Origin: Phialocephala subalpina
Lineage: Eukaryota; Ascomycota; Leotiomycetes; Helotiales; Mollisiaceae
Assembly: GCA_900073065.1 (NCBI GenBank)
Contig: FJOG01000011.1
Coordinates: forward strand, 1,132,882 to 1,196,881
Reading direction: 5' to 3'
Length of the DNA: 64,000 bases
Part shown: piece after piece, positions 25,907 to 37,145 of the stretch
Position numbering within the stretch: position 1 is the stretch's first letter
How the letters are laid out: each line of letters begins with the position of its first letter
Notes under the pieces: model-generated
Told to the model about the DNA's origin: nothing
Databases searched by the model: none
What the model saw: only the letters and a program-made list of their open reading frames with translations
Made by a program: the position numbers and the translations under genes

Positions 25907-26862
25907 CACGGTAATGCCGCAGCCTCGCGTGTGGAAGAGGTAGATTCGAGTCCTGATCTGTCGAGTGTTCGCTTCGGTAGTGCGAATCGAGATCAAAAAT
26001 ATGTCAAGAAATGCTCTGGGCACAATCGACAATCGATAATTGAGAATGTTTGGAAGGAGGAGAGGCCATGGAAGGTCGATGTTGTCGAGATGGAAGTAAG
26101 GCTGCGTTTTGACCAGGGTCGAGATAAAGGTGTGCAACGCCCAATCCTACATACTCAGCCCTGTTCTGAGAGGCTCAGCTACGACACTCTCGCCAGATCG
26201 TTCTGACCATCCGGTAAAATCGAAGTCTGATGTCCTCTTTCAGCGACACGGTTGCGGAAGGAGTCCCAAAACTCTTGTCTGCAGTCGATCAAATGAAGCA
26301 GATGTATCTCATGTCATCAACTCTCACCACTTCAATATTCAGGAGGCCTCCCATCGTTTGTAAGATTATGTATCTTGTCGAATTGGGACATGTTGCTTTA
26401 GGTGTCGATAGAACCATGAAGTCACGTCGGCAGTGTGTGTTGGGATAGGTGGTTGTGAATGATTCGAAGTTGGTATTAAGCTATGTTTTCTTCTAGCAAT
26501 TCAACGGTCAATCAAACTGACTCAACATGACTTCTGATGCCCCCTAGCGAGAGTGAAGCCGGTGTTTGTTTCATGCTTCTCCAGGCACATACAAAGAACT
26601 AAATGATGCGAAAGTCCGTGCTCGTCAAATTGGCGTTTGCAATACTTGATAATATGATATCAAGCTTCGAGGCGGAATGAACATCTATCACACGGAACGG
26701 GAAAATATCGCTGAATGAAAAAAAAATCTTTATGCCAGCAAAGGAGGCTCACTTTCGGAATCACGCATTTCCTCAGTCGACTCAACTGTAACACATAGAC
26801 ACCACCGAAAGAAGGCGTCTTGTAAGACTCCAGAGCACTCAACTTTATTATAGCCAGTCATG
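25907..26862. other. Upstream of intact copy, no gene
   Basis: The first ~230 bases form the leader or promoter of the intact minus gene. The rest is AT-richer with no coding support. Confidence 0.5.
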
Positions 26863-27445
26863 TTAAAACTGCCTTGTCAAAGCCCCCCCCCCAAGCAAGG
26901 GCAGATAGGTGGTGTTTCCTCTCTTGCTTGTGTTGAGTCGCCAGTAGGTATGATTGGTAGAGTTGGTGTTTGCTGCAGAGGTCTGGCCTACATCATCCTC
27001 TGATATTGCTCTGCCATCGTCCTGACAAGCCCTCTTCTTGTATCCTCCGAGCTCGAAAGCATATCCGGTAGTCCAGGCAGCACCACAACACCTCTGGTGG
27101 AAGACTCGCTCATCAAGGTGATGATAATATGTTGTAGGCGGATAACATAGGATGACATCTCGGCTCTTGCTTGCGCTGAACGCTCTCGTTAGCTGTGATT
27201 TACAAACCCTCGGTGGAGGATTGCCTACCATCGCTAACCGCGAAGGCCTATCCCAGCCTCGCGAAATGCAAATTGTATTTTCTTTGTACTTTTGTCCCAC
27301 CACGCTCGAGTGATCATTTCAGCCTCTGGTTCTGCGAGTTTTGACGCTCTCGTTTCTTGTCGCGCTATGAGCGATATAGAGTCACCGAGCTATTGAAGGC
27401 AGATACAATGCCTGCAACAGCTGCCACGATCTCGAGGCCGGACAT
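26863..27445 (-). pseudogene. Decayed second copy of the N-terminal-motif gene
   Basis: The minus strand from ATG 27445 reads MSGLEIVAAVAGIVSAFNSS then VTLYRS, nearly identical to the intact gene at 25906. The Trp codon after YRS is TAG here, and the Gln of HFARLGQ is also TAG. A donor-like GTAGGC and the homologous QARAEM-SYVIRLQHIIIT segment follow at about 27060-27180, but only in another phase. Both stops fit C-to-T change on one or other strand, the RIP signature, as expected for a duplicate. The intact 3' half with the Cys finger is not recognisable. Not a functional gene as read. Confidence 0.75.
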
Positions 27446-27831
27446 TGAGGCTCTGGAGCTTTGCAGATAGGAATCTGCGAAGTCGTTGTCGGAGTCGAAA
27501 TGAGAAAAGGTTGAAGGTGGTAATCCGCTGGATAAGTCAAAGACTGTGAGACGAGATGGTCGAAGAGAAGCACTCGAGAACGTGAAGATGTTGTCGAGGT
27601 AGAAGGTGAGGATGCACTTTGGCAGGGAGATTTCAGCCCCAACCCCACGTGTCGACCTTTGCTTTGCTTGCCTCAGCCACTCATCATAGCGGTTTTTCCA
27701 TCTGTTCAAAATTGGTGCTCAACTTTGTCTTTATCATGATGTTGTTGCGAAAAGTTCCCCAAGGTTATGTTTCTAGCTCGAGTTATTCCTCGCATAGACG
27801 TAGTATTGAAGTTTCATTGGGTGCAATGATC

Positions 27832-28062
27832 CTAATCCCCAATACTGTCCTTTGGGTGTTCAATGTCCACTGCATACTCAAGCGAACAACCGAAAAGGCT
27901 TCTGTAGACCGCGACGCTCCCGTTTCTTGTTGCACTATTCACGGTATAGTGATGCGGAGTCATTGGGTGCTGGTCTATTCCCGCTGCGAGCGCGACTATT
28001 TCGAGGACTGGCATCGTGGGGTCGTAGCCTCGTGGGCCTGGAAGTTTCGAGTCATCGATTGA
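27832..28062 (-). pseudogene. Third, highly degenerate copy fragment
   Basis: The minus strand at about 28043 starts MPVLEIVALAAGI, matching the MSGLEIVAAIAGI opening of the two neighbouring copies. It then shows a diverged nucleotide match to the TGACTC...CGACAAGAAACGAGAGCGTC stretch of copy 2. Only the first exon region is recognisable and the frame is broken relative to the intact gene. Copies 1, 2 and 3 have the same orientation and lie 5' of one another, indicating tandem duplication followed by decay. Confidence 0.55.
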
Positions 28063-28702
28063 GACGTGCTGTATCAATCCTCAAGGATGAGATAAAAGTA
28101 GCTAGCGAAAATCGAAGTCTGCCATGAGGTTGAGAAAGGCGAGGCTATCTCGACGATTCAATTTTCGAGGTGGTCGAGATAGAGTCGGAGGTCGTTCTGG
28201 TGACTGAGGTCGTGTCGTGATGGATGTGCTTCTTCATCCAATGCTGGTCGACGGCTTGAGCTCTGCAAGCTTCAGCCTACTATGCCGCAGAGAGCACCTC
28301 GCATCTTCTTTCGCAAAAGTGTTCGAATCCTTCTCCGTCATGAAGACAGGATATATTGGAAGTCGACTGCGGAGGTAAAGTTTTCTCGAGGAGAAATGTT
28401 GCTGACCGGGATTTGAATAGTCTTCAAGGGAGGGTTTTGCTTTTGGTGAGCCAGACTAGCCTCCTTTACCAAAGATAAGCAACACCCTTCCAATGATTCG
28501 TTCCCCGCCACTCCCTGCAAACCTCATCAATTTAAGCTTCAAATCTCCTCGAGCATCCAGCCGTCTCGAACTGCCCTCTCGTAAAGCGGGTCGTCCCATC
28601 TCCACCATCTAGATCCAGAACCTCGGCCGGGCCCCTCTTAAGCTTACTCCGTACCGCCCAAGCTACCCCACATTTCACTAGTAAGCAAACCACAATCAGC
28701 CA
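28063..28702. other. Non-coding
   Basis: No gene recognised. Some words near 28170 (GGTCGAGATAGAGTCGGAGG) resemble the 5' flank of the other two copies, so the duplicated unit may include promoter sequence. Confidence 0.4.
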
Positions 28703-29202
28703 TCAGCCCCCCTTTTACTCCACCACCCCATACATATCATCCCATCTCACCACCCACAAGCATGCGATAAAAGTAGTGGGGTATGAGTGGAGAACATTGC
28801 GATTTGCAACAAAGATTTGTTTTTTTGGGTCGTGGTGGGTATTTGGGAGGGGAAGGGGGAGATGGTTGGAAGATTGGGCTTTTGGGCGCTGTTTGAAGGG
28901 GTAGGCTAAGGTAAGGGGCGAGGAGGACATGCACGTGCGTGCGTCTGCAGATTCAGCCCCCCTTTTACTCCACCACCCCATACATATCATCCCATCTCAC
29001 CACCCACAAGCATGCGATAAAAGTAGTGGGGTATGAGTGGAGAACATTGCGATTTGCAACAAAGATTTGTTTTTTTGGGTCGTGGTGGGTATTTGGGAGG
29101 GGAAGGGGGAGATGGTTGGAAGATTGGGCTTTTGGGCGCTGTTTGAAGGGGTAGGCTAAGGTAAGGGGCGAGGAGGACATGCACGTGCGTGCGTCTGCAG
29201 AT
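28703..29202. repeat. Perfect tandem duplication, 2 x 250 bp
   Basis: 28703-28952 and 28953-29202 are identical by eye, starting TCAGCCCCCCTTTTACTCCA and ending GCGTCTGCAGAT. No gene is encoded; apparent ORFs in it simply repeat. Perfect identity in a genome with RIP-like decay implies a very recent duplication, a unit below the size RIP acts on, or an assembly artefact. Confidence 0.95.
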
Positions 29203-29343
29203 TGCAGACAGGTGGCCAGATGGGATGAGGGGTAGAGCGGGGTTGATCTTCTTCGACAATTGCGACTTGCAGATGAGAATGCCGAGATCACACCTTTTCC
29301 AGGTAGATGTGATGGACAGAAAGTCTTAACGTGAAAAGAAGCG

Positions 29344-31380
29344 CTAATCGTAGAGCATTCCTAGTTGACCTTGGACCTGGAGAAAAGCGGCGAGTTGAGC
29401 TTCGATATCGTCTGGTGGAGTGTTCTGAGAGTAGTACCCGGACGAAAACGTGTGATGCTGATCCCAAGCGAACTGTTCGAGAGGCGGAGCTACCCCACCA
29501 TGTTGTAGCTCTCTCGCTTGCCGTGAAGCTTCGTGGTTCAGCAGTTCTGCGAACACTTCATCTCGTCCGGATCCAGCACTACTCATTCCCGCACCATGCG
29601 TATTCGTCTGATGGGATGGTGGCACCGCTTCTCCAGACTCAATATCTGGAACTGCTCTCGAAGATTGCTCTTCTCGAATCATAGAGGCCCTCTGATCAAG
29701 CGCCTGTCTCCACTTCCTCGCCAACGGCCATGCATGCTGCAAATCAGTCAACACCTCCAGACTCTTGCTAACAATATCCCCCATCCCACTCGCCAGGCTT
29801 GGACAAATCTCCGGTCTCCTCCACAGATGATTAGCCAAACTCCCACAAACATACACACAAAAAACAATCATAGCTGGAAACCCCTGCTGCGGACTCCTCA
29901 AATTAAAGAATGCATCAATCTGTTCATGCAAGGCAAGAACATTCTCAAAGAGTTCAGACGACATGTTCATCCAGAAATTCTCTGGTGCGCCGTTGTTGGC
30001 TTCTTTGTGGATGATACTGTCGATAAAGGTTCGTCTTAGGATGATGTTGGAAAGACGGATGACCATTACAACAGAGAGGTAGGCGAGGTCGAGACCTTCG
30101 GCTTTGTAGCCGCGGAAGTTCCAGATTGACCATTTGTGTTGGGAGGGGAGGTGCGACTCCCAAGCTTGGAGGGAGATGAGGAGGGTTGCGTAGTCGCTGC
30201 GGTTGTCCCAGGGCTTAAAGAGTTCTCCTGCTTGTCGGTCGCCGCTTGTGACTGCTCGTCTGGCGACTTGGCCCCATAGGTTGTGGGCTTGGATCAAAGT
30301 TGCGAAGAGAGACCGCGAGCAAGTGTGGACTGTGTCAGGTTTTCGGACAGCAGCCAGAGTTCCAGTTAATGCTGTTCGCTCTCGAGGCACGACCCCGAAA
30401 GCAAAATCTCTTTCCTCGCAAGGCAAGAGAGTGGTGATGTCGCTCAATGAGAACGATGTCGGAGTCGTATACCCAGAATGAAGGTTATCCTGACTCTCCA
30501 GCATCCAAAATGTCCTCCTCGCCATCTCAGCATTGATGACATCCTCTGCCGTGTAGTTTTCAGGCAAGTCATACGTCTCTTCTCGATGCAGACGTAACAT
30601 GCCTGCCATTCTGACCGCAATGCCCATATGGATGTTGCTGGAAGTCTTATCTCCTTTGCCCCATTCCGCGATGGCTAGAAGAAAGAATCCTTGAGTGCGA
30701 TCCAAGGTTGGTGTGTACATTTCTTCCATGACCAGGGATGCTGCGTGGTCCATGAAGACCTCTGCTGCTTTGAGACCGTCGCCATATCTGGCTATCAGGC
30801 TTGGTGTGAAGCGAGCAGAGACGCTGAGGATGCCTAAAAGGTAGAAGACGTTGATTGATGATCTGCTGTTTGCTAGCTGCTCGAGGAAGAGTGCTTTTGG
30901 GATGAAGCCGAGCTGAAAGAACGAAGTTCCGAAAACTTTGACAGCATCAACGACTTCATTGTGTGGTGGTAGGAGGTTCCAGCGATCGCTGGGAGGTGGC
31001 GTCAGGTTGGGGAGCAGCTGGTTCGACACTGCCGTCGCTGTCCTCGAACTCGATGGCGATGACAACGAAGCTGATACCGAGTGATGCCGTTCCGAAGTTT
31101 CACCTGGAGGCACCGTATCCTTCCTCCGCCTGTACTCTCGATCCAGATCCGGCTCACCCCTCGTCGGGAACCTGCACTGCTGAGCAATTGAAAACCCGGA
31201 TTCCCGACACCCTAAGCAAGGAGCTTGTCCATCCTCATGAAGACACTTCTTTCTCAGCCGCCGGCATCGTTTGCAGGCTACCCGTGCTCTTCTCTTTTCA
31301 GGTTGCCGGCTCGCGGAGGATTCGTAGTTGGCACCAGCCGGCCGTGGGTCTGGTTCCATCGATGGTGATGTGTCATCCAT
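29344..31380 (-). CDS. Zn2Cys6 fungal transcription factor
   Basis: One exon, 678 residues, ATG at 31380. Residues ~33-70 carry the binuclear zinc cluster: CKRCRRLRKKC, then Cys after eight residues, LGC, and a last Cys after ten residues (RESGFSIAQQC). The last spacing is longer than the usual six. A Ser/Thr-rich linker and the fungal-specific transcription factor domain follow (about 130-500; TQGFFLLAIAEWGKGD, ARRTFWMLESQDNLHSGYTT). It is expected to be a nuclear DNA-binding regulator. It stands at one end of a group of catabolic-type genes, and its own upstream DNA has the inverted repeat TTGCCGG-N7-CCGGCAA at 31476-31496, a CGG-containing site type bound by this class. Autoregulation and control of the cluster are inferred. 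Confidence 0.92.
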   Translation of the reverse strand: MDDTSPSMEPDPRPAGANYESSASRQPEKRRARVACKRCRRLRKKCLHEDGQAPCLGCRESGFSIAQQCRFPTRGEPDLDREYRRRKDTVPPGETSERHHSVSASLSSPSSSRTATAVSNQLLPNLTPPPSDRWNLLPPHNEVVDAVKVFGTSFFQLGFIPKALFLEQLANSRSSINVFYLLGILSVSARFTPSLIARYGDGLKAAEVFMDHAASLVMEEMYTPTLDRTQGFFLLAIAEWGKGDKTSSNIHMGIAVRMAGMLRLHREETYDLPENYTAEDVINAEMARRTFWMLESQDNLHSGYTTPTSFSLSDITTLLPCEERDFAFGVVPRERTALTGTLAAVRKPDTVHTCSRSLFATLIQAHNLWGQVARRAVTSGDRQAGELFKPWDNRSDYATLLISLQAWESHLPSQHKWSIWNFRGYKAEGLDLAYLSVVMVIRLSNIILRRTFIDSIIHKEANNGAPENFWMNMSSELFENVLALHEQIDAFFNLRSPQQGFPAMIVFCVYVCGSLANHLWRRPEICPSLASGMGDIVSKSLEVLTDLQHAWPLARKWRQALDQRASMIREEQSSRAVPDIESGEAVPPSHQTNTHGAGMSSAGSGRDEVFAELLNHEASRQARELQHGGVAPPLEQFAWDQHHTFSSGYYSQNTPPDDIEAQLAAFLQVQGQLGMLYD

Positions 31381-32287
31381 GGCGATAAACTCAGGTCATA
31401 GTTCCGGCAGCGTAAAGTTTCACAATGTTGTCAGGAGATTTGCGGCAGTTATGGATTGTTGTTGTGGTTGAGATGTTGCCGGCCGAAAACCGGCAATCTC
31501 TTCACGAGTCAGGAGTGGGGAAGCGATAAGGACATTAGGTTTCAACGATCATCCATGGTCTCTCCATCTCTCTGAATTGTGGTTCCAGAGATTCGGTTCT
31601 CGGTATCATGAAGAGAAGCAATGGGATATCTGTAAAATGCAAAAGGTAACTCATGGGTCCCGAAGAAGGTGTTGGCAGTGGACCTCAAGCGAGCTTGCCC
31701 CTGACTGCCCTAACTCGTAAATGACAAACGAAATCCACTTCACCGGCACAAAAAGAACTCCCCCGAACAAATACCGAAGATAAAAAGCTTCAAAAAGTAA
31801 CATCTCGAAAAGGAAAGATACAAAAAATAAATGGACGCGCTGGGAATCGAACCCTAATGAAGAATATTAGAAAGAGTTGTGTATCGGAGAGGAAGTTGAA
31901 GCTTACCAGGACCTTTCCCAGACTGAATGTCATCGTAAGATGCTAAGGGAAAATTATACCACTGATAATTGTTAGAATGCGAATCAGGTCAGTGTCTGAG
32001 AAACCGTACCTAAACCACGCGCCCTTTGATTGGATCATGTCAAAGGAGTGTTTATTTAAATCTATGAAGAGGTATTGGAAGTTGTCAGGAAGAGCTAAAG
32101 ATCAGATGAGGGTAAGTCGTTTCAGGGCTTTGTCGCTAGAATCTCAGGGGTTTCAGGGGTCAGCTCGCTAGGTTTTAGGCTTTAATAGCGTGCTGCCAGG
32201 TGCTCAAGGATTTCTCATCGTCACCAATGGCCATCGCCACTTCACACAACTATTTCGACTGGCCAAGTCAGGACCTTTGAACGATAT
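31381..32287. other. Regulator promoter and transporter 3' region
   Basis: Contains the inverted repeat upstream of the regulator (listed separately). At about 31832-31856 the minus strand has GGTTCGATTCC followed by CAGCGCGTCC, resembling a tRNA T-arm and acceptor 3' strand, but no matching 5' half was found. Confidence 0.5.
31476..31496. promoter_or_regulatory. Inverted repeat TTGCCGG-N7-CCGGCAA
   Basis: Perfect 7-bp arms (31476-31482 and 31490-31496) lie about 96 bp upstream of the Zn2Cys6 gene start. The CGG core in inverted orientation fits Zn2Cys6 dimer sites. The same half-site occurs at 39052-39061 and 39172-39200. Confidence 0.5.
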
Positions 32288-34236
32288 CTACATATTCGCC
32301 TTTTCTCCAGAATCTATCTCCATATGTTCAACCTCTTCCAAATCCAGCCCCATCGCCTCCACCTTCCCCTCACCATTCTTTAACATCGCCATCTCATGCG
32401 CCATACCCTTCGTTTCAAACGCACCAAACTTCCACGCCGGGAGCTTCGCCTCAAACAACTGATCAATTTCTTCAAGGTTCCTATCCTTTAGCTCCGGCAT
32501 GCAAAACCATACCCACACAGCTCCCAGCGCTGCAAACCCACCCCATACATATCCCAGGTTCGGGCCAAGGTTAGCATAGGGCGCCGAGAGAAGATATGGC
32601 GTCGTGAATACCACCACAAACCCAACAACAACATTCACGGCCGTCGCGACCGCCATCGTCTTTTCCCTTAACGACGAAGTTCCAACTTCCGCAGCAGTGA
32701 TATAGGCTGCTGGGCCCAACGTCGCATGCAGAGCTACCGCATACAAAATGAAGCTCGCCACCATTCCATTCGTCTCCGACCCCGTCCGATGAGCTTTGGA
32801 TCCCAGATCGCCGATGAGGCATAGGAAGAGGGATTGGATCAAGCAGCCCCAGAAAGTGACAGAGCGACGACCAAAGGTGTCGAGGATTACCATACCAATT
32901 ATGGCAGTTACGACGGAGACGCCATTGTTGATGGCGGCGTATGCGAAGGCGTATTTTCCGAGGCCGACTTGTTTGTAGAAGGTTGGGCCGTAGGAGGAGG
33001 AGAATGTTACGCCGGTTAGTTGTTGGAGGGCCATGATTACTACTGCGATCCTGGAAAGGGTTGTCAGTATGTTCAAGGAGGGGCTCATAGAGAGTCCATA
33101 CCCTGTGCGACGCCTGTTCTGATGGTTGAAGAGCGCGGTCCAGGGTTGCTTGTGGGTTACGCTCGTGCCTTCCTCACGAATGGCAGCTATCTCGAACTCG
33201 CACAGGCCATTTGATATATCTTCCTTGCGACGCAGTGTGCAGAGGACCTTGAGAGCATGTTCAGAGCGGTCCTTACTGACTAGCCAGCGTGGGGAATCTG
33301 GAGACGGTCAGGTACACCCTGGTATCTGCGAGAGAACAGCAGCTTCGCTCACCTGGCGTGAAAGGAAGACCAATAAGAATGATGATGGCGGGCAGGACTT
33401 GAATGGCAGTTGCGATTATCCATCCGGCGTCTGTCGTGTACTTGGACATGGAGTTGTTCACGATTCCTGCGATCAAGGATCCAAAGGTCAAGAACAGTTG
33501 GATCGAGCCTACGAAGAAACCTCGAAGCGGTGGAGGGGAGACTTCGGTTTGGTATGTTGGTACGACCTGAAGACAATTAGATTTTATCAAGATAGGGGAT
33601 GGGGAGGAACGAGGTACGTTTTCAACCAATCCAACTGCAGTGTAAATGATGATTCTACCAACAGTGTACTGCGCGGGGTGATGGCTTGTTGTTTGAACTG
33701 GTCAGGCATTGTCAGCACGCAGTCAACGTATGTATGGAGTTCTGAATAGGAACTTACTGATGACACCAACGATCTGAGTAGCACATGTGAAGAACATGGT
33801 ATTCTTATGCCCGAATTTCTCAGTAAGAGGTCCCACCAAGATTGTCCCGAGGAATTTTCCGATGAGAGCAAGACTGCTCAGATCGTCAGATCAGCTGCCA
33901 TTCGCCCTCAATTCAACCCTATTTCAGCCTGCAATCACCTGTTCATCAGAGAAGCAAGCTTCGCAGGCAATGCCCAAATATTTTTCGTCCTATTGTGCAA
34001 GCCGAATTGTTTCGCAAATGGTGTGAATGCCTGCACACCTGCGAAAGAAGCACCGTCACTTATACACCGTCACTTATACACCGTCAGTTTCACATTCGTA
34101 ACAGATGAGTGGAGGTAAGCACTCACTATCCGAAGAAAATGCTGCCCATGCTGTATACCAGACATGAGTACAGCAGACGCGGGGTTGCTGAACCCCATGC
34201 TCGACGGTTCACGAAGATGTTGCCTTTGCCTCCCAT
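32288..34236 (-). CDS. MFS sugar-type transporter
   Basis: Seven exons: 34127-34236, 33939-34058, 33758-33873, 33618-33697, 33353-33566, 33102-33297, 32288-33050; total 532 residues. The start MGGKGNIFVNRRAWGSATPR is at 34236. Motifs: FFGYDGASFAGVQAF in TM1, ALIGKFLGTILVGPLTEKFG, a PPPLRGFFVGSIQLF region, FTPDSPRWLVSKDR, QQLTGVTFSSSYGPTFY, DTFGRRSVTF and a PELKDRNLEEIDQLF end. The C-terminal ~45 residues are an acidic cytoplasmic tail. The exon 2 acceptor is a non-CAG site (ATAAG) lying inside a 14-bp tandem repeat. The family is the fungal maltose/hexose-type sugar porters. It sits beside the regulator, so it may import the cluster substrate or a glycoside of it; this is inference. Confidence 0.88.
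34051..34086. repeat. 14-bp tandem repeat spanning a splice acceptor
   Basis: CACCGTCACTTATA occurs at 34051-34064 and 34065-34078 with a partial third copy at 34079-34086. On the minus strand each unit supplies a TATAAG|TGACGG acceptor. Only the downstream one keeps the transporter frame open; the upstream one gives an early stop. Confidence 0.7.
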
Positions 34237-34988
34237 GATGATCGATATCAATTATGGAGGTGAATTTGATGAAGCAGTCGGATTTCTTCCAATTGTCGGG
34301 GGTTCTTTATATGTACTTATTCCAGGTTCTCTCCATTTTCTCCATTGTAGAGCCCCGTCGCTTGGAGGACCCCGCACCACCCCTGGTGGGGAAGTAGAAC
34401 CCGCCCCGCAATGTTGCGTCCGAGACCTGGTTAATATCTTAAGCGGTGAGGAGGATGGGGAGGAGCGACTTCGTTTGAAAAGGGGTTCCTGTTCCTGTTG
34501 ATCGTTTCTTTGCGTGACTTAAGCTTGGCATCCCACTTATGGACTGTCTTCTTCCAGGACTTGGATCAAAGTTATTTTCAGTTCGTTCGAAGCGCCTATT
34601 CCGAACTTCATCTTTTAATTACCCCACGTTGAGGCGACTTTGTCACCTACTTGGAGTCTTGGAAGCTGTGCCTCTAGTAGTGGATGGGCTATTCGTCAAG
34701 TTCTAGTCCTTCACAATCTCAAGGTCATAAATATTCAGCCGTCGAGATTTGCAACAAAAAGATCTGAAGTTACTGGAATTGGAACTTCCGGATCATATCT
34801 CTGCCGTCAGGTTCCCCTTGATCTCGGTGACGGGGCTAGGTCAACTTACTTCGATTTTTGAAGTGTTCCATACTTGCGACACTGTGATCGCTGAGAATTC
34901 TCGAGAACTTGAAGATCAAAACAGTTTGTTAATAAAAACAACTTGGACCTGGGTTGAGGCGAAGGAGAGACAAACAAGCACGTTCGCA
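34237..34988. promoter_or_regulatory. Divergent promoter region, transporter/oxidoreductase
   Basis: Intergenic between the divergent transporter (minus) and FAD oxidoreductase (plus). No gene. No TTGCCGG element was found here, unlike the other cluster promoters. Confidence 0.45.
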
Positions 34989-36792
34989 ATGTTGTCAAAG
35001 AATTTCGACATTGTAGTCTATGGATCAACATCAGGAGCTGTCGCCGCCGCCATCCAAAGTGCAAAGCTCGGGAGAAAAGTAGCTTTAGTCTCACCGCAGG
35101 AACACATCGGTGGGCATCCACCTCGTGCGTTAGAGGAATTCAAGTCACTGACAAATTTAAAGGAGGCATCCAAATCGAAGGTCTCGGCGCCACAGACATT
35201 GATAACCAGGCGGAATTTCAAAACAGCACCACAGTCGGAGGGCTAGCTTTGGAGTTACACCGTCGCATCAGTAAGCACTATCATCGACTATTGCGCTTGG
35301 AAGATGTTGTGATGACGAGAACGAAGGATCCCGAGGTTTGGCGATTCGAGGCGAGAGTGGCGGAGAAAGTCATCGGTGAGTGGCTAGATGAGTTTTCTAA
35401 TATTGAACTCATCAAGGCAAGTCGGACACCATCTCTATTTCGAATGCGAACTGACCACGAATCTAGGGAGCTCTTGCTTCAAAGAAGGCAGTGATCAAAG
35501 AAGGCAGCAAAGTTCTTGGAATCAAACTGACCAATGACCAAATCGTGTCAGGACAAATGTTCATTGAGGCTTCATACGAAGGTGACTTCCTGGCAGCTGC
35601 AGGAATCAGCACGACCTATGGTCGAGAATCAAGCTCAACATACGGAGAAAGCCTCGCTGGAGTCCGAGAAAACACAACCTACACACAAATCACGGCCTCC
35701 ATAGACCCTTACAACATCCCAGGAGCCCCGTCAAGCGGCCTGATACACGGAATTTCATCCGAACCATTCGGTACACCAGGAGATGGCGACAAGCATCTAG
35801 CAGCTTACTCATACCGTGTACCCCTGACTGATGTACCAAGCAATCGAATGCCAATATACAAACCGAACGGGTTCAACCCAGCACATTACGAACTACATCG
35901 TCGATACGTGAAATCCGGCGGAAAGCTATACACACCAAACAAGCGACTTCCGGGTGGAAAAACAGACTTGATAGGTTCCGAAGCACCGCTCGCAACCGAC
36001 CTCCTCGGAATGAACGACGGATGGGCAACTGGGTCTCTAGAAGAGCGACAGCGGATTCTAGACGAAACAGCGCTTTTCACAAAAGGTCTTTTGTACTTCT
36101 TCATCAGTGATGAATCTCTACCTGTACGTCTCCCCCCGCCCATTACCCATTCAAACTTAACAATAAACAGGAGGAGTTTCGGGCCGAATGGTCCCGCTTC
36201 GGCTACTGCCTAGATGAATTCGAAGATAACAACCACTTCCCCCGTTCCCTCTACATCCGCGACGCCCGCCGCATGATCTCCTCCTACATAATCACCCAAC
36301 ACACCGCCTCCCTCCACAACGGCGAAGAACCAGTCTCCGACCCTGTCACCATAGCTTATTGGCCCACGGATACGCATTGTGTGAGGAGAATCTTGAGGGA
36401 GGGGAAAGTGCATAATGAGGGGTTTATTTTCAAGGATGGGTTTCGGTGGAGGCCGTTTGGAGTTAGTTATAGGGCGTTGGTGCCGAAGAGGGAGGAGGCG
36501 GGGAATGTGTGTACGGCGACGACGCCGAGTTGTAGTCATGTTGGTTTTGGTGAGTTCTTCTTGTCCATGAGAAGGTGAAGTTGGAGTGCTAATGACTCAT
36601 TTAGGAGCGGTGAGGCTGGAACATCAGTTCTATGGGCTGGGACAGGCTTGTGCGAATGCTTGTGATATTGCTTTGAGAGAGGGCATTTCTCTTCAGGATG
36701 TACCGTATGAGAAGTTGGAGAAGCGGCTACTGGAGCAAGGAATGATTCTTGATGTGAGGAAAGTCGGGGCGCCTGAGTTCCCACCTGAATGA
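34989..36792 (+). CDS. FAD-dependent oxidoreductase
   Basis: Exons 34989-35109, 35163-35416, 35467-36123, 36171-36549, 36605-36792 give 532 residues. The N-terminus FDIVVYGSTSGAVAAAIQSA followed by a basic strand is a Rossmann dinucleotide fold with a GxTxG variant. HIGGIQIEGLGATDID, VGGLALELHRRI, DPEVWRFEARVAE, FIEASYEGDFLAAAG and a C-terminal HVGFGAVRLEHQFYGLGQ match the FAD-dependent oxidoreductase family found widely in fungi and bacteria, whose substrates are poorly defined. There is no signal peptide. The second intron (35417-35466) starts GCAAGT, a GC-AG intron, which is needed to join the frames. The first has a weak donor (GTGGGC) and an AAAG acceptor. It lies between transporter and P450 and probably oxidises a pathway intermediate (inference). 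Confidence 0.85.
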
Positions 36793-37145
36793 AGAGAAAA
36801 GACAAAGAAGATTTGAAACTTTGAGTACTGAATTTTCAACACGCCCAAAGCCTTCTCGAACCTCATCTCCTCTTGTCGATTAGAAATCACGTGTTTCGAG
36901 GGCAAGATTTCAGTAAAATTAGAGATCATTCGTTTGAGTAGTGCCTCCTTGCCTCTTCAGGCCTATGGTTCATGTACATGTACATTCTGCAAAAGCGTGC
37001 TTAGATGGACTCTTAGTCATCTTTCACCTTTCGTACCTCCCTTCTACCTCGAGCTCGTCATTCCGATGAAAATGCTCATTCGGAGCTATTGCCTCCCCTC
37101 AGGTCTGAGATGCTTACACAAAAGCAAATAAGTCACCGAAGCCCT
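36793..37145. other. Convergent intergenic
   Basis: Between the 3' ends of the FAD oxidoreductase and the P450. No gene seen. Confidence 0.55.

Noticed and set aside
28715..29291. Two near-identical small proteins on the minus strand
   Set aside because: They are the same non-coding 250-bp unit read twice.
31832..31860. tRNA gene on the minus strand
   Set aside because: A T-arm/B-box-like GGTTCGATTCC and a plausible acceptor 3' strand are present, but no complementary 5' acceptor strand, D arm or anticodon arm could be found nearby, and the T-stem has a mismatch.
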